Source: JBEVJK01 sp040510195
Lineage (GTDB): Bacteria; Pseudomonadota; Alphaproteobacteria; Rhizobiales; Rhizobiaceae
DNA: 64,000 bases
Direction of reading: 5' to 3'
NCBI GenBank assembly: GCA_040510195.1
Contig: JBEVJK010000107.1
Location: 26,283-90,282, forward strand
Part shown: positions 1-8,681 of the stretch, piece by piece
Position numbering within the stretch: the stretch's first letter is position 1
How the letters are laid out: every line of letters starts with the position of its first letter
Made by a program: the position numbers and the translations under genes
The notes under the pieces: generated by a model
Seen by the model: the letters and a program-made list of their open reading frames with translations, nothing else
What the model was told of the DNA's origin: nothing
The model's database searches: none

Positions 1-537
1 GGCCAGCTCGGCGCCGAGACGGCGGTGCCGTTCTGGGTGATGCTGATCGGCGGGCTGGGCATCTCCGTCGGGCTGCTGTTGTTCGGGCCGCGGCTGATTC
101 GCATCGTCGGCAGCGAGATCACCAAGCTCAACCCGGTGCGCGCCTTCTGCATCGCGCTGTCGACTGCCGTCACCGTGCTGCTGGCGACCTGGCTCGGCCT
201 GCCCGTCAGCACGACCCATATCGCCGTCGGCTCGGTGTTCGGCGTCGGCTTCTATCGCGAATGGGCGTCGGTGCGCTCGATTCGCCGCCGCAGCTACCTG
301 CAGCGCCGCCGCGCCGCGGCGGGCCTTGCCGCCGATACCGCGCTTGCCGCCATCGACTGGAAGCCGCCGCCCGCCGATCCACGGCTCGGCGGCAAGAAGG
401 GCTCGGACCAGGAGCGACTGAGGCGCCGGCTGGTGCGCCGCGCCCATGTGACCACCATCGTGACCGCCTGGGTGACCACCGTGCCGGTCTCGGCGGTCCT
501 GGCGGCGCTGACCTATGCGCTCCTGTCGATGCTGTAG
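1..537 (+). CDS. Inorganic phosphate transporter, PiT family (C-terminal part, cut by window start)
   Basis: The reading frame is open from the first base, so this is the 3' part of a gene that begins upstream. The visible ~178 residues contain two strongly hydrophobic stretches, then the motif GLPVSTTHIAVGSVFGVG, which is the second copy of the PiT signature (the P-[VI]-S-[TS]-T-H core), then a basic cytoplasmic linker and a last membrane helix ending at the stop. PiT proteins are inner-membrane symporters that import inorganic phosphate, often as a metal-phosphate complex. An internal GTG at 25 could be mistaken for a start, but the family needs the upstream half. The long Arg-rich linker before the last helix fits the extended rhizobial versions. 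Family is confident; substrate is inferred from family. Confidence 0.85.
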   Translation, partial: GQLGAETAVPFWVMLIGGLGISVGLLLFGPRLIRIVGSEITKLNPVRAFCIALSTAVTVLLATWLGLPVSTTHIAVGSVFGVGFYREWASVRSIRRRSYLQRRRAAAGLAADTALAAIDWKPPPADPRLGGKKGSDQERLRRRLVRRAHVTTIVTAWVTTVPVSAVLAALTYALLSML

Positions 538-598
538 GGCAGCCCTCAGAGCGGTGGTATGAGACGCTGAAGGCCATCCTCGCGGCGGCTTCTCCCCG

Positions 599-607
599 TT
601 ATCCACA
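599..607 (+). promoter_or_regulatory. DnaA-box-like 9-mer (TTATCCACA)
   Basis: The 9-mer is a perfect match to the high-affinity DnaA box TTATNCACA and lies in the intergenic region between the phosphate transporter and nrdJ. DnaA is known to regulate ribonucleotide reductase genes in E. coli. A single 9-mer is expected about once by chance in a window of this size, so this is weak evidence on its own. Confidence 0.25.
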
Positions 608-866
608 CGCGTCCACACACAAGATATGGGGGGTCACAATTCCTGCATAAACGAGCCCTTGACGACCCTGCCCGAGTCGACTCTTATGGATCATGCGCTC
701 CTGTTGAGGGCGCGGCCGGAGGCTTCTCCTGCCGGTGACTTCCTGCTTTCCTTGCGTTTTCCAGACGGCACTCCATCCCCGGGCCCAGGCATCGGGGCGG
801 AGACGCGTTGCGCCGTCGAAAAACCGCTGTGGAGAGCAAGAGAACACTGGCGAAAGCACGAGCTTA

Positions 867-913
867 ACACTATATTTAGTCGTTGGCCCGACATTCGGCA
901 CCAGATCATGTGA
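867..913. promoter_or_regulatory. Pair of NrdR-box-like sites upstream of nrdJ
   Basis: The 16-mer at 867-882 begins ACACTATATTTAGT and matches the NrdR consensus (acaCwAtATaTwGtgt) at 13 of 16 positions by eye. A second, weaker site at 898-913 keeps CAC and GTG in the right places (about 10 of 16). The two start exactly 31 bases apart, three helical turns, which is the spacing known for cooperative NrdR binding. They lie just ahead of the AAGGA ribosome-binding site and ATG of nrdJ. The likely role is ATP/dATP-dependent repression of ribonucleotide reductase by NrdR. Confidence 0.55.
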
Positions 914-926
914 TAAGGACCGGACC

Positions 927-3900
927 ATGCGCATCGAGCGGCGATTCACCAGGGACGAACAGTCGGCCTATGCGGAGATCGAATTCCGCAAGGCGGTGTC
1001 CGAGATCAAGAACCCCGACGGCTCGGTGGTGTTCCGGCTGGCCGACATCGACGTGCCGGCGCAGTTCAGCCAGGTGGCGACCGACGTGCTCGCTCAGAAG
1101 TATTTCCGCAAGGCCGGCGTGGCGCGGCGGCTGAGGCGGGTGCAAGAGGAGAGCGTGCCCTCCTTCCTGTGGCGCTCGGTGCCGGACGAGGCGGCGCTCG
1201 CAGCGCTGCCCGAGGCGGAGCGCTACGGCCCGGAGACCGATGCCCGGCAGGTGTTCGACCGGCTTTCCGGGACCTGGACCTATTGGGGCTGGAAGGGCGG
1301 CTATTTCCAGTCCGAGGAGGACGCGCGCGCTTTCCGCGACGAGCTCGCCTATATGCTCGCCACCCAGCGCGTGGCGCCCAACTCGCCGCAGTGGTTCAAC
1401 ACCGGCCTTCACTGGGCCTATGGCATCGACGGTCCCGGCCAGGGCCATTTCTACGTCGACCCGTTCACCGGCAAGCTGACCAAGTCCAAATCCGCCTACG
1501 AGCACCCGCAGCCGCATGCCTGCTTCATCCAGTCGGTGTCAGACGACCTGGTCAACGACGGCGGCATCATGGACCTGTGGGTGCGCGAAGCGCGGCTGTT
1601 CAAATACGGCTCGGGCACCGGCTCCAATTTCTCGCAGCTGCGCGGCGAGGGCGAGCGGCTGTCGGGCGGCGGCAAATCGTCGGGGCTGATGAGCTTCCTG
1701 AAGATCGGCGACCGGGCTGCCGGCGCCATCAAGTCGGGCGGCACCACCCGGCGGGCCGCCAAGATGGTGGTGGTGGACGTCGATCACCCGGACATCGAGG
1801 ACTACATCGACTGGAAGGTGAAGGAGGAGCAGAAGGTCGCCTCGCTGGTGACCGGCTCCAAGATCGTGCGCCGCCACCTCACCGCCATCATGAAGGCCTG
1901 CGTGAACTGCGAGGGCCATGACGACGATTGCTTCGACCCAGCGATCAACACTGCCCTCAAGCGCGAGATCCGTGCGGCGAAAAAGAATGCCGTTCCGGAC
2001 AATTACATCTATCGGGTGATCCAGTTCGCGAAGCAGGGCTACAGCTCGATCGAGTTCAAGACCTACGATACCGATTGGGATTCGGAGGCCTACCTGACCG
2101 TGTCCGGGCAGAACTCCAACAATTCGGTGTCGCTCAAGGACGATTTCCTGCGCGCGGTGGAGACCGACGGGGACTGGAGCCTCATCCGGCGCATCGACGG
2201 CAAGGTGGCCAAGACGCTGAAGGCCAGGGAGCTGTGGGAGAAGATCGGCTATGCGGCGTGGGCCTCGGCCGACCCCGGGCTCCACTTCAACACGACCATG
2301 AACGACTGGCACACCGCGCCGGCGGCGGGGCAGATCCGTGCCTCCAACCCGTGCTCGGAATACATGTTTTTGGACGATACGGCCTGCAACCTCGCTTCCA
2401 TCAACCTGCTAGCCTATCGCGGCGCCGACGGGGCGTTCGACATCGAGCGCTACGAGCATTCGGTGCGGCTGTGGACCGTGGTGCTCGAGATCTCGGTGAT
2501 GATGGCGCAGTTTCCTTCCAGGGAGATCGCGCGGCTGTCGCATGAATACCGCACGCTGGGCCTCGGCTTTGCCAATATCGGCGGTTTGCTGATGACCTCC
2601 GGCATCCCCTACGATTCGGCCGAGGGGCGGGCGATCGCCGGCGCGCTGACGGCGATCATGACCGGCGTGGCCTATGCCACCTCGGCGGAGATGGCGGCCG
2701 AGCTCGGCGCTTTCCCCGACTATGAGCGCAATGCGCTGCCAATGCTGCGCGTCATGCGCAACCATCGCCGCGCCGCCTATGGCGAACGCGACGGCTACGA
2801 GAAGCTGTCGGTGTCGCCGGTGCCGCTCGAGGCTGCGGACTGCCCGCAGCCGGCGCTGATCGCCCATGCGCGCGCGGCCTGGGATCGCGCCATCGAGCTC
2901 GGCGAGGAGCACGGCTATCGCAATGCGCAGGCGACGGTGATCGCGCCCACCGGCACGATCGGTCTGGTGATGGACTGCGACACCACCGGCATCGAGCCCG
3001 ATTTCGCCTTGGTCAAGTTCAAGAAGCTGGCCGGCGGCGGCTATTTCAAGATCATCAACCGCGCCGTGCCCGAGGCGCTGCGGACGCTCGGCTATTCCGA
3101 GGCCGAGATCGCCGAGATCGAGGCCTATGCGGTTGGCCACGGCAATCTCGACCAGGCGCCGGCGATCAACCCCGGCTCGCTCAAGGCCAAGGGCTTCAGC
3201 GACGACAAGATCGCGGCGCTCAACGCAGCGCTGAAGTCGGCGTTCGACATCAAGTTCGTGTTCAACAAATGGACGCTGGGCGAGGATTTCGCGAAACAAA
3301 CGCTCGGCTTCACCGACGAGCAGCTCGCCGACCCGGCGTTCGAGATGCTGCCGGCGCTGGGCTTTTCGCGCCGCGACATCGAGGCCGCCAACATCCATGT
3401 CTGCGGGGCGATGACGCTGGAAGGGGCGCCGTTCCTCAAGGACGAGCACCTGCCGGTTTTCGACTGCGCCAATCCCTGCGGGCGGATCGGCAAGCGCTAT
3501 CTGTCGGTGGAGAGCCACATCCGGATGATGGCCGCCGCCCAGCCCTTCATCTCGGGGGCCATCTCCAAGACGATCAACATGCCCAACGACGCCACCGTCG
3601 ACGAGTGCAAGGCGGCCTATATGCTGAGCTGGAAGCTGGCGCTCAAGGCCAACGCGCTCTACCGAGACGGCTCCAAACTCTCGCAGCCGCTCAATGCGGC
3701 GCTGCTTGTCGCCGACGAGGAGGACGAGGACGACCTGGTCGAGGCGCTGGTCGCCGCGCCGACGGCCGCCAGGGCGGCGACGGTGGCCGAGCGGATCGTC
3801 GAGCGCATCGTGGAGAGAGTGGTGCGCGACCGCGAGAAGCTGCCCAACCGCCGCAAGGGCTACACGCAGAAGGCGGTGGTCGGCGGCCATAAGGTCTATC

Positions 3901-4703
3901 TGAGGACCGGCGAGTTCGACGATGGCCGGCTCGGCGAGATCTTCATCGATATGCACAAGGAAGGCGCGGCGTTCCGGGCGATGATGAACAACTTCGCCAT
4001 CGCGATCTCGCTGGGGCTGCAATATGGGGTGCCGCTGGAGGAGTATGTGGAGGCCTTCACCTTCACCAAGTTCGAGCCGGCCGGCATGGTGCAGGGCAAC
4101 GACGCGATCAAGAACGCCACTTCGATCCTGGACTACGTGTTCCGCGAGCTGGCGGTCTCCTATCTCGGCCGCAACGACCTCGCCCATGTCGACACGTCGG
4201 ACTTCTCCAACACGGCCCTTGGCCGCGGCATCGAGGAGGGGCGCGCCGTCGCCTTCTCCAAGGGGCTGACGCGCGGCGCCTCGCCGCTCAAGGTGGTGCA
4301 GGGCTCGGACGAGGCCAAGGGCTTCGCCGGCGGCAACGGGCCTTCGGCGCGCCCGGCGACGACGGCCGGTGGCGGCACGCCGCTGAGGGCGGTGGCCACG
4401 GTGACGGCGCTGAAGCCCTTGTCCTCGGAGCTGCGCGCGGAGGCGACCGCCTTCAAGCGCGACTACGAGGAGCGCGCCCGCGAGGCCGAGGAAGCCGCGG
4501 CGGCCGAGTCGGAGGCGCTGTTCACCGAGGACGCGGCGCGCGAGGCGGCCGACGCCAAGGCGCTCGCCGCCGAGCGGCGCAGCCGCGCCATCGCCCAGGG
4601 CTACACCGGCAACATATGCTCGGAATGCCAGAACTTCACCATGGTGCGCAACGGCACCTGCGAGAAGTGCGACACCTGCGGCGCGACCAGCGGGTGCAGT
4701 TGA
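927..4703 (+). CDS. nrdJ: Vitamin B12-dependent (class II) ribonucleoside-diphosphate reductase
   Basis: 1258 residues, the usual length of the large alphaproteobacterial class II enzyme. It reduces ribonucleotides to deoxyribonucleotides using adenosylcobalamin as radical source, so it works with or without oxygen. Visible signatures are the HPQPHACFI cysteine, NPCSEY, DTACNLASINL, and the phosphate-binding PTGTIGLVMDCDTTGIEPD. The C-terminus carries a cysteine-rich tail (CSEC, CEKC, CGAT) typical of this subfamily. The start at 927 has AAGGA eight bases upstream and gives the family N-terminus MRIERRFT; the frame is open further upstream to 735 but that extension is not protein-like. A poorly conserved Ala/Glu-rich linker precedes the cysteine tail. 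No partner subunit is needed. Probably transcribed alone and controlled by NrdR at the sites just upstream. Confidence 0.96.
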   Translation: MRIERRFTRDEQSAYAEIEFRKAVSEIKNPDGSVVFRLADIDVPAQFSQVATDVLAQKYFRKAGVARRLRRVQEESVPSFLWRSVPDEAALAALPEAERYGPETDARQVFDRLSGTWTYWGWKGGYFQSEEDARAFRDELAYMLATQRVAPNSPQWFNTGLHWAYGIDGPGQGHFYVDPFTGKLTKSKSAYEHPQPHACFIQSVSDDLVNDGGIMDLWVREARLFKYGSGTGSNFSQLRGEGERLSGGGKSSGLMSFLKIGDRAAGAIKSGGTTRRAAKMVVVDVDHPDIEDYIDWKVKEEQKVASLVTGSKIVRRHLTAIMKACVNCEGHDDDCFDPAINTALKREIRAAKKNAVPDNYIYRVIQFAKQGYSSIEFKTYDTDWDSEAYLTVSGQNSNNSVSLKDDFLRAVETDGDWSLIRRIDGKVAKTLKARELWEKIGYAAWASADPGLHFNTTMNDWHTAPAAGQIRASNPCSEYMFLDDTACNLASINLLAYRGADGAFDIERYEHSVRLWTVVLEISVMMAQFPSREIARLSHEYRTLGLGFANIGGLLMTSGIPYDSAEGRAIAGALTAIMTGVAYATSAEMAAELGAFPDYERNALPMLRVMRNHRRAAYGERDGYEKLSVSPVPLEAADCPQPALIAHARAAWDRAIELGEEHGYRNAQATVIAPTGTIGLVMDCDTTGIEPDFALVKFKKLAGGGYFKIINRAVPEALRTLGYSEAEIAEIEAYAVGHGNLDQAPAINPGSLKAKGFSDDKIAALNAALKSAFDIKFVFNKWTLGEDFAKQTLGFTDEQLADPAFEMLPALGFSRRDIEAANIHVCGAMTLEGAPFLKDEHLPVFDCANPCGRIGKRYLSVESHIRMMAAAQPFISGAISKTINMPNDATVDECKAAYMLSWKLALKANALYRDGSKLSQPLNAALLVADEEDEDDLVEALVAAPTAARAATVAERIVERIVERVVRDREKLPNRRKGYTQKAVVGGHKVYLRTGEFDDGRLGEIFIDMHKEGAAFRAMMNNFAIAISLGLQYGVPLEEYVEAFTFTKFEPAGMVQGNDAIKNATSILDYVFRELAVSYLGRNDLAHVDTSDFSNTALGRGIEEGRAVAFSKGLTRGASPLKVVQGSDEAKGFAGGNGPSARPATTAGGGTPLRAVATVTALKPLSSELRAEATAFKRDYEERAREAEEAAAAESEALFTEDAAREAADAKALAAERRSRAIAQGYTGNICSECQNFTMVRNGTCEKCDTCGATSGCS

Positions 4704-5079
4704 GCCGGGGGGTCTCGGTCCGGGTTAGGTCCCGGATTGGCGCCAGGTGTCGCCGTGGCGACGGATCAGGTGGTCGCCGGCCCTCCCCGCCCGGGGTTGG
4801 GATGGCGGGACGCCTCCCAATTTCCTCCATCTTCGCGTGTATCCCTCTTGCATTGCACGCGCCGCTCTGCTAGAACAAACCAGCAACATTCGAGGGCGTG
4901 GGGGGCTCAAGTGGGAAGAAGACTCGTGTGCGGTGCGGCCAGGGCACGGATCCCCGGCAGGGGTTGGCTGCACGCCGATGGTCCTGCGGCGGCGCCTTCA
5001 GGTTGCGGCCGGTTCGTGGCGGTACAACCCAAAATCCCCTACTGCTCTGCCTCCAATCGAGGAGCAGAGGGGACGACGC
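4704..5079. other. Gene-free stretch with a promoter and a long leader
   Basis: No coding sequence is recognised in these 376 bases. A sigma70-type promoter at 4848-4876 would give a leader of about 200 bases for the small gene that follows. Confidence 0.5.
4848..4876 (+). promoter_or_regulatory. Sigma70-type promoter for the DUF1508-like gene
   Basis: TTGCAT (4848-4853) and TAGAAC (4871-4876) are separated by 17 bases, the optimal spacer. Transcription would start near 4883 and the leader before the ATG at 5080 would be almost 200 bases. Confidence 0.45.
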
Positions 5080-5262
5080 ATGGCCGAATGCACCGATCGC
5101 AACGGGGACACGTGGGAGGTCTATCAGACGCCGAGCGGCTGGCGCTGGCGTCGCACCGCGCCCAACGGACGCGTCGTGGGCGCATCGACCCAGGCCTATT
5201 CGAACCGCAGCGACTGCATCGCCAACGCACAGCGCAACGGAATGACCTGCAACCCGGTCTGA
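5080..5262 (+). CDS. DUF1508 (YegP-like) small protein
   Basis: 60 residues. The core pattern, a Trp followed by WRWRRTAPNGRVVGAS and Y.N...C......N, matches the single-repeat DUF1508 fold (a strand, 'W-x-A-x-NGxxI' turn, and a 'sk..c..gI..v' helix). The family is small and cytoplasmic with no settled biochemical role. The start at 5080 follows a GAGGGG-type ribosome-binding site; the frame is open well upstream but that part reads as noise. It stands alone between nrdJ and genes on the other strand, with its own promoter and a T-rich terminator-like sequence behind it. Confidence 0.7.
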   Translation: MAECTDRNGDTWEVYQTPSGWRWRRTAPNGRVVGASTQAYSNRSDCIANAQRNGMTCNPV

Positions 5263-5280
5263 ACCAAAAGAGCCTCGGGA

Positions 5281-5320
5281 AGGCGGCGGGGCGCCTGGCG
5301 CGGCCGGCCGTTCTTTTTTT
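5281..5320 (+). terminator. Terminator-like GC-rich stretch with T run
   Basis: A very GC-rich, partly self-complementary segment (5283-5310) runs directly into TTCTTTTTTT at 5311-5320. It sits 20-60 bases behind the DUF1508-type gene. The stem is imperfect, so the call rests mainly on the U-run and position. Confidence 0.4.
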
Positions 5321-5399
5321 CGGGGGCGTCGACCCGGACCGAGATGATGCTGGGCTCGCCCGCTGGGTGGCCACGGCCAGAGGCCGCCCCTTGGCCCGG

Positions 5400-5648
5400 T
5401 CAGGTGACCAGAGCGACGATCGACGCGATGACGAAGGCGGCGGCAATCACGATCAGCCCGCCATAGATGCGGGGCCGGTCGAACAGCACAGCGTGCCCGG
5501 ACACCCAGGCAAAGAACGCCGCGCCGAGCGCCCAAAGGAAGGCCGGCCGGTCGCCCAGCGCCAGCCCGGCGGCCATCTGGCCGCCGATCATCAGTGCGCC
5601 GAAGACGATGATCACCGCGACGGCGTATTTCTCGTAGTTGTCTTCCAT
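5400..5648 (-). CDS. Small three-helix membrane protein, function unknown
   Basis: 82 residues beginning MEDNYEKYAV. Three hydrophobic segments can be read at about residues 9-30, 37-52 and 60-81, joined by short loops (GDRP and DRPRIYG), so it should sit almost entirely in the inner membrane. I do not recognise a family. It is convergent with the DUF1508-like gene and lies 222 bases from the next reverse-strand gene, so it may be monocistronic. Codon use is like its neighbours, which supports a real gene. Confidence 0.6.
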   Translation of the reverse strand: MEDNYEKYAVAVIIVFGALMIGGQMAAGLALGDRPAFLWALGAAFFAWVSGHAVLFDRPRIYGGLIVIAAAFVIASIVALVT

Positions 5649-5870
5649 GTCACCAGTCTCACGGGCAGCGGAACCCCGCTCGCCCCTGCCGCTTCAACCG
5701 CACGTCGGCTCAAGGCGGCGGACGCGCGTCAGCCCGGAACTAGAAAGGCGTTTGGCCGCGAAGTCAATTTCCCGCGCTCACTCGCGGCTGCCGGGCGCCA
5801 CACTATCGGCGGCAAGCGTTGCGCGGAGCCCACACCGGGCGACAGGCTGCCCCGTGCGGCGCCGTCGGCC

Positions 5871-6200
5871 TCAGTAGGAACGCGGCGGCACGAAGAGGCA
5901 GATCGTGCGGCCGTCATTGGCGCCGGCGACGGAGCACCAATGAAACTCGCCATCCGGAGAGGTGCGCAGGCGCTTGTCGTGATAGCTGACCACCTCGCCC
6001 GTGCCGCGGATCACATAGCCGTCCGGACGCTCGGAGATCGCCTTCGAGGCAACTTCGCGGCAGTCATAGCCGGAACAGCAGGAATAGGGATAGGTCCAGC
6101 CTTTCGGCGCGTCATGAGCTTGGGCAGAATCCCCGGCGATCAGGAAAATAGCGACGACGGCCGCAGCCGGGGGAAGGGAGATGCTTCTTGTGCAGAACAT
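5871..6200 (-). CDS. Secreted small cysteine-containing protein
   Basis: 109 residues. The N-terminus is a clear Sec signal peptide (MFCTRSISLPP, hydrophobic core AAAVVAIFLIAG, then SAQAHDAP with a likely cleavage after SAQA). The mature ~85 residues contain four or five cysteines: YSCCSGYDCREV near the start, and FHWCSVAG and TICLFVPP near the end. This spacing suggests two disulfides in the periplasm. The layout resembles a conserved rhizobial hypothetical family that I cannot assign a function. No operon partners. Confidence 0.75.
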   Translation of the reverse strand: MFCTRSISLPPAAAVVAIFLIAGDSAQAHDAPKGWTYPYSCCSGYDCREVASKAISERPDGYVIRGTGEVVSYHDKRLRTSPDGEFHWCSVAGANDGRTICLFVPPRSY

Positions 6201-6480
6201 GTCCTGTTCTCCAAGGTTTCCTCCCTGTTTGCTCGGTTTTGCTTTTTGTCGACCAGCCGCGCAGTCGATGGGCCATCGCGACCGACCGACGCCATTCTAG
6301 GTCGATTCGCCCTATTCTGCTTCGGGACTTTGGGACAAAGGGGCGCCGGCGAACCTCAAACTCGGCGAAGGGCTCCAAAGTTCCATTTCGGGACAGGGCG
6401 CGGGAACGCAGGAGGGCGGGGATTGACAGAAAACGCCCTGGCGTGTCCGCTTCCCGAACCGACGAGGTGGGGAGGTGCCG

Positions 6481-7668
6481 ATGGGTGCGGAGACGCGGGA
6501 TTCCGAACGGTACAGGGGGCTGAGGCGCGTCGAGCGGACGCTTCCCTCGGAACACTATTTCGGGGAGCGTGCCTTCCAGCGCGACCTTTCCGCCATCTGG
6601 TACCGCAGCTGGCTGATGGTCTGTCGCTCGTCCGAGATCGCCGAGCCGCGGGCTTTCCGCCTTTTCCGCATCGGCAGCCAGGAGCTGCTGGTGCTGCGCG
6701 ACGAGGCGGGCACGCTCAGGGCCTTCCACAACACCTGCCGCCACCGCGGCTCGCAGCTCTGCCAGGCGGAGTCCGGGCGGCTCAAACGCCGGCTGATCAC
6801 CTGCCCCTACCACGCCTGGTCCTATGCGCTGGACGGGCGGCTGGTGCGGGCTCCGTCCAAGCGGCTGCCGGAGGGCTTCGAGACCACGGAGCTTTCGCTC
6901 TACGGGGCGGCGGCCGCCGAATGGCGCGGCTTCGTGTTCGTCAACCTCGACGAAGCGGCCGAACCGGTCGAGATGGCCTTCGATCCGGCCGCGGGCGACC
7001 TTGGCCATTGGCCGCTCGAGGCGCTGCTGCCGGGGCATGTCTATCGCAAGACGATGGCCTGCAACTGGAAAGTCTTCTGGGAGAACTTCAACGAATGCCT
7101 GCATTGCCCAGGCGTGCATCGCGATCTGTCGCAGCTGGTGCCCATCTACGGGCGCGGGCTCATGACACGGCAGGACGATCCGGACTGGGCGAGCCATGCC
7201 GACGACGAGGCGCCGGAGTTCGCCGGCACGCTGCGCGGCGGTGCCGAAAGCTGGTCGGTGGACGGCAAGGCGCACGCGCCGCGCTTCGCCGGGCTGACCC
7301 CGGAAGAGGAGCGGGCCGGCCAGACCTATGCGGTCAGTCTGCCTTCGGCCTTCATCGTCGGCCATGTCGACTATGTCCGCGTGGTGCGGCTGAGGCCGCT
7401 CGGGCCGACGCAAACCGAGCTCGAGGCGCAATGGTTGTTCCTGCCCGAAGCGCTGGAGCCCGGCGCCGCCGACATCGACAAGATCGTGGCCTTCGGCCGG
7501 CAGGTGCTGGACGAGGATGCGGCCATCTGCGAGGTCAACCAGCGCGGGCTCGCCTCGATCCGACATCGTTCCGGGGTGCTGATGCCGGAGGAGTACGAGC
7601 TATTGGCCTTCCACGACTGGGTGCGCGGCAAGCATGCCCTGGCGGCGCGGAACGGCGCTCGCGTGTGA
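6481..7668 (+). CDS. Rieske-type ring-hydroxylating/demethylating oxygenase, alpha subunit
   Basis: 395 residues. A Rieske [2Fe-2S] domain is complete: C86-x-H88 in NTCRHRGS and C108-x2-H111 in CPYHAW. The mononuclear iron site follows in ENFNECLHCPGVH (H208 and H213), and a carboxylate ligand is expected near LDEDAAICEVNQRG. The last motif is typical of the glycine-betaine and stachydrine demethylase branch (GbcA-like) rather than of aromatic dioxygenases, so oxidative N-demethylation of a quaternary amine is my best guess. The ATG at 6481 has GGAGG five bases upstream; the GTG at 6475 is in frame but worse placed. No reductase subunit gene lies next to it, so electrons must come from elsewhere. 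Confidence 0.85.
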   Translation: MGAETRDSERYRGLRRVERTLPSEHYFGERAFQRDLSAIWYRSWLMVCRSSEIAEPRAFRLFRIGSQELLVLRDEAGTLRAFHNTCRHRGSQLCQAESGRLKRRLITCPYHAWSYALDGRLVRAPSKRLPEGFETTELSLYGAAAAEWRGFVFVNLDEAAEPVEMAFDPAAGDLGHWPLEALLPGHVYRKTMACNWKVFWENFNECLHCPGVHRDLSQLVPIYGRGLMTRQDDPDWASHADDEAPEFAGTLRGGAESWSVDGKAHAPRFAGLTPEEERAGQTYAVSLPSAFIVGHVDYVRVVRLRPLGPTQTELEAQWLFLPEALEPGAADIDKIVAFGRQVLDEDAAICEVNQRGLASIRHRSGVLMPEEYELLAFHDWVRGKHALAARNGARV

Positions 7669-7697
7669 AAGGTTTGGACTTCCGCCCGACCCTGCGG

Positions 7698-8681
7698 TCA
7701 GGGCGCCGTGCCGCGCCCCAGAAGATCGTTGCAGTTGCCGGTCCCGGATTTCAGCCCCGCCAGGAATGGCTGGGCGGTGTCCAGCCACTCCTGGTGCGAG
7801 ACCGGGTTTGCCTCGATCGCCGCAGCCGGCTTCTGCGTCACGAAGGCGGTTCCCTTGCTGTAGAGCCAGCAGGCGCGGGCCAGCAGCCGCCGGCTGCGTT
7901 GCCGAAGGAGGTCGGCGTCCCACATGACGTCGAGCACCTCCTGCTTGATGCCGGCCTTCCGCTCGGGGTCGGCCAGCGCCACGGCGACCGGATCGCTGCC
8001 GAGCAGGTCGTGCAGGTCGCGATAGTCGTGCGCGAGCTGCGCGGCGGCGTAGTTGAGATCGCTCTCGTCGCGCACCAGGTTGAACCACAAGACAGGGTCG
8101 AGCTCGCTCGACACGAGGGCGGATTCGAGGTCCGGCGAGCCATTGAGCACGCCGAAGGCGCTCGGGTCGACGTCGCGCTCCACCAGGAGCACCTGGCGGA
8201 CCTGGTCGGCCAGCGCCGGCCCGTCGGCGATCACCGCGCCGTTGGCGCCGCCATCCTCGGGCCTGATGTAAGGACCACCGACGTCGAGCAGCGCGTCAAA
8301 CTCGCCGAGCGATTCGGCGGCGGCAGCCCCGCGGGCGATGCGAACGGCCATACGCGACAGCACCTGCTGCAATTCGGCCTCGCGCCGGCGGTGATCCTGA
8401 TAGTTCTGCTGGAAGAAGAACATGAACAACGAGACGCCGATGCCGACCAGGATGACGCCCAGCTGGGACACCGTATTGCGATAGTACTCCAGGAGCTTTT
8501 CGCGATGTCTGAGGTCGTTGCGAACGTTCTGAGCAACCCACGCGTTGACGATGAGCGAGATGATCAACAGCCCCGTGCCGACCAGAATGACGCCGCCGAT
8601 CAAAAGATAGCTGTGACCGGACAGTGGATTGAAATTCAGGTCTGTGAACAACGGCATGGGCCGCAGACTAATGCTGCTCAC
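7698..8681 (-). CDS. Membrane protein with two N-terminal helices and a soluble domain
   Basis: 327 residues from the GTG at 8681 (an ATG at 8657 is equally possible, and neither has a good ribosome-binding site). Two transmembrane helices lie at about residues 25-50 and 72-92. Between them is a short charged segment (NDLRHREKLLEYY), and after the second comes a basic, probably helical region (QQNYQDHRRREAELQQ). The remaining ~220 residues are soluble and helical with no recognised motif. The topology resembles small signalling scaffolds, but I assign no function. It converges on the Rieske gene, with 29 bases between the stops. Confidence 0.65.
   Translation of the reverse strand: MSSISLRPMPLFTDLNFNPLSGHSYLLIGGVILVGTGLLIISLIVNAWVAQNVRNDLRHREKLLEYYRNTVSQLGVILVGIGVSLFMFFFQQNYQDHRRREAELQQVLSRMAVRIARGAAAAESLGEFDALLDVGGPYIRPEDGGANGAVIADGPALADQVRQVLLVERDVDPSAFGVLNGSPDLESALVSSELDPVLWFNLVRDESDLNYAAAQLAHDYRDLHDLLGSDPVAVALADPERKAGIKQEVLDVMWDADLLRQRSRRLLARACWLYSKGTAFVTQKPAAAIEANPVSHQEWLDTAQPFLAGLKSGTGNCNDLLGRGTAP

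Larger units (their letters stand above)
538..926. other. Gene-free leader upstream of nrdJ
   Basis: I see no convincing coding sequence in these 389 bases. The stretch holds a perfect match to the E. coli DnaA box (TTATCCACA, 599-607) and, near its right end, two NrdR-box-like sites described separately. I looked for the conserved B12-box of a cobalamin riboswitch and did not find it. Confidence 0.6.

Noticed and set aside
538..926. A cobalamin riboswitch in front of nrdJ
   Set aside because: The conserved B12-box and surrounding elements are not recognisable, and riboswitches of this type usually control the B12-independent reductase instead.
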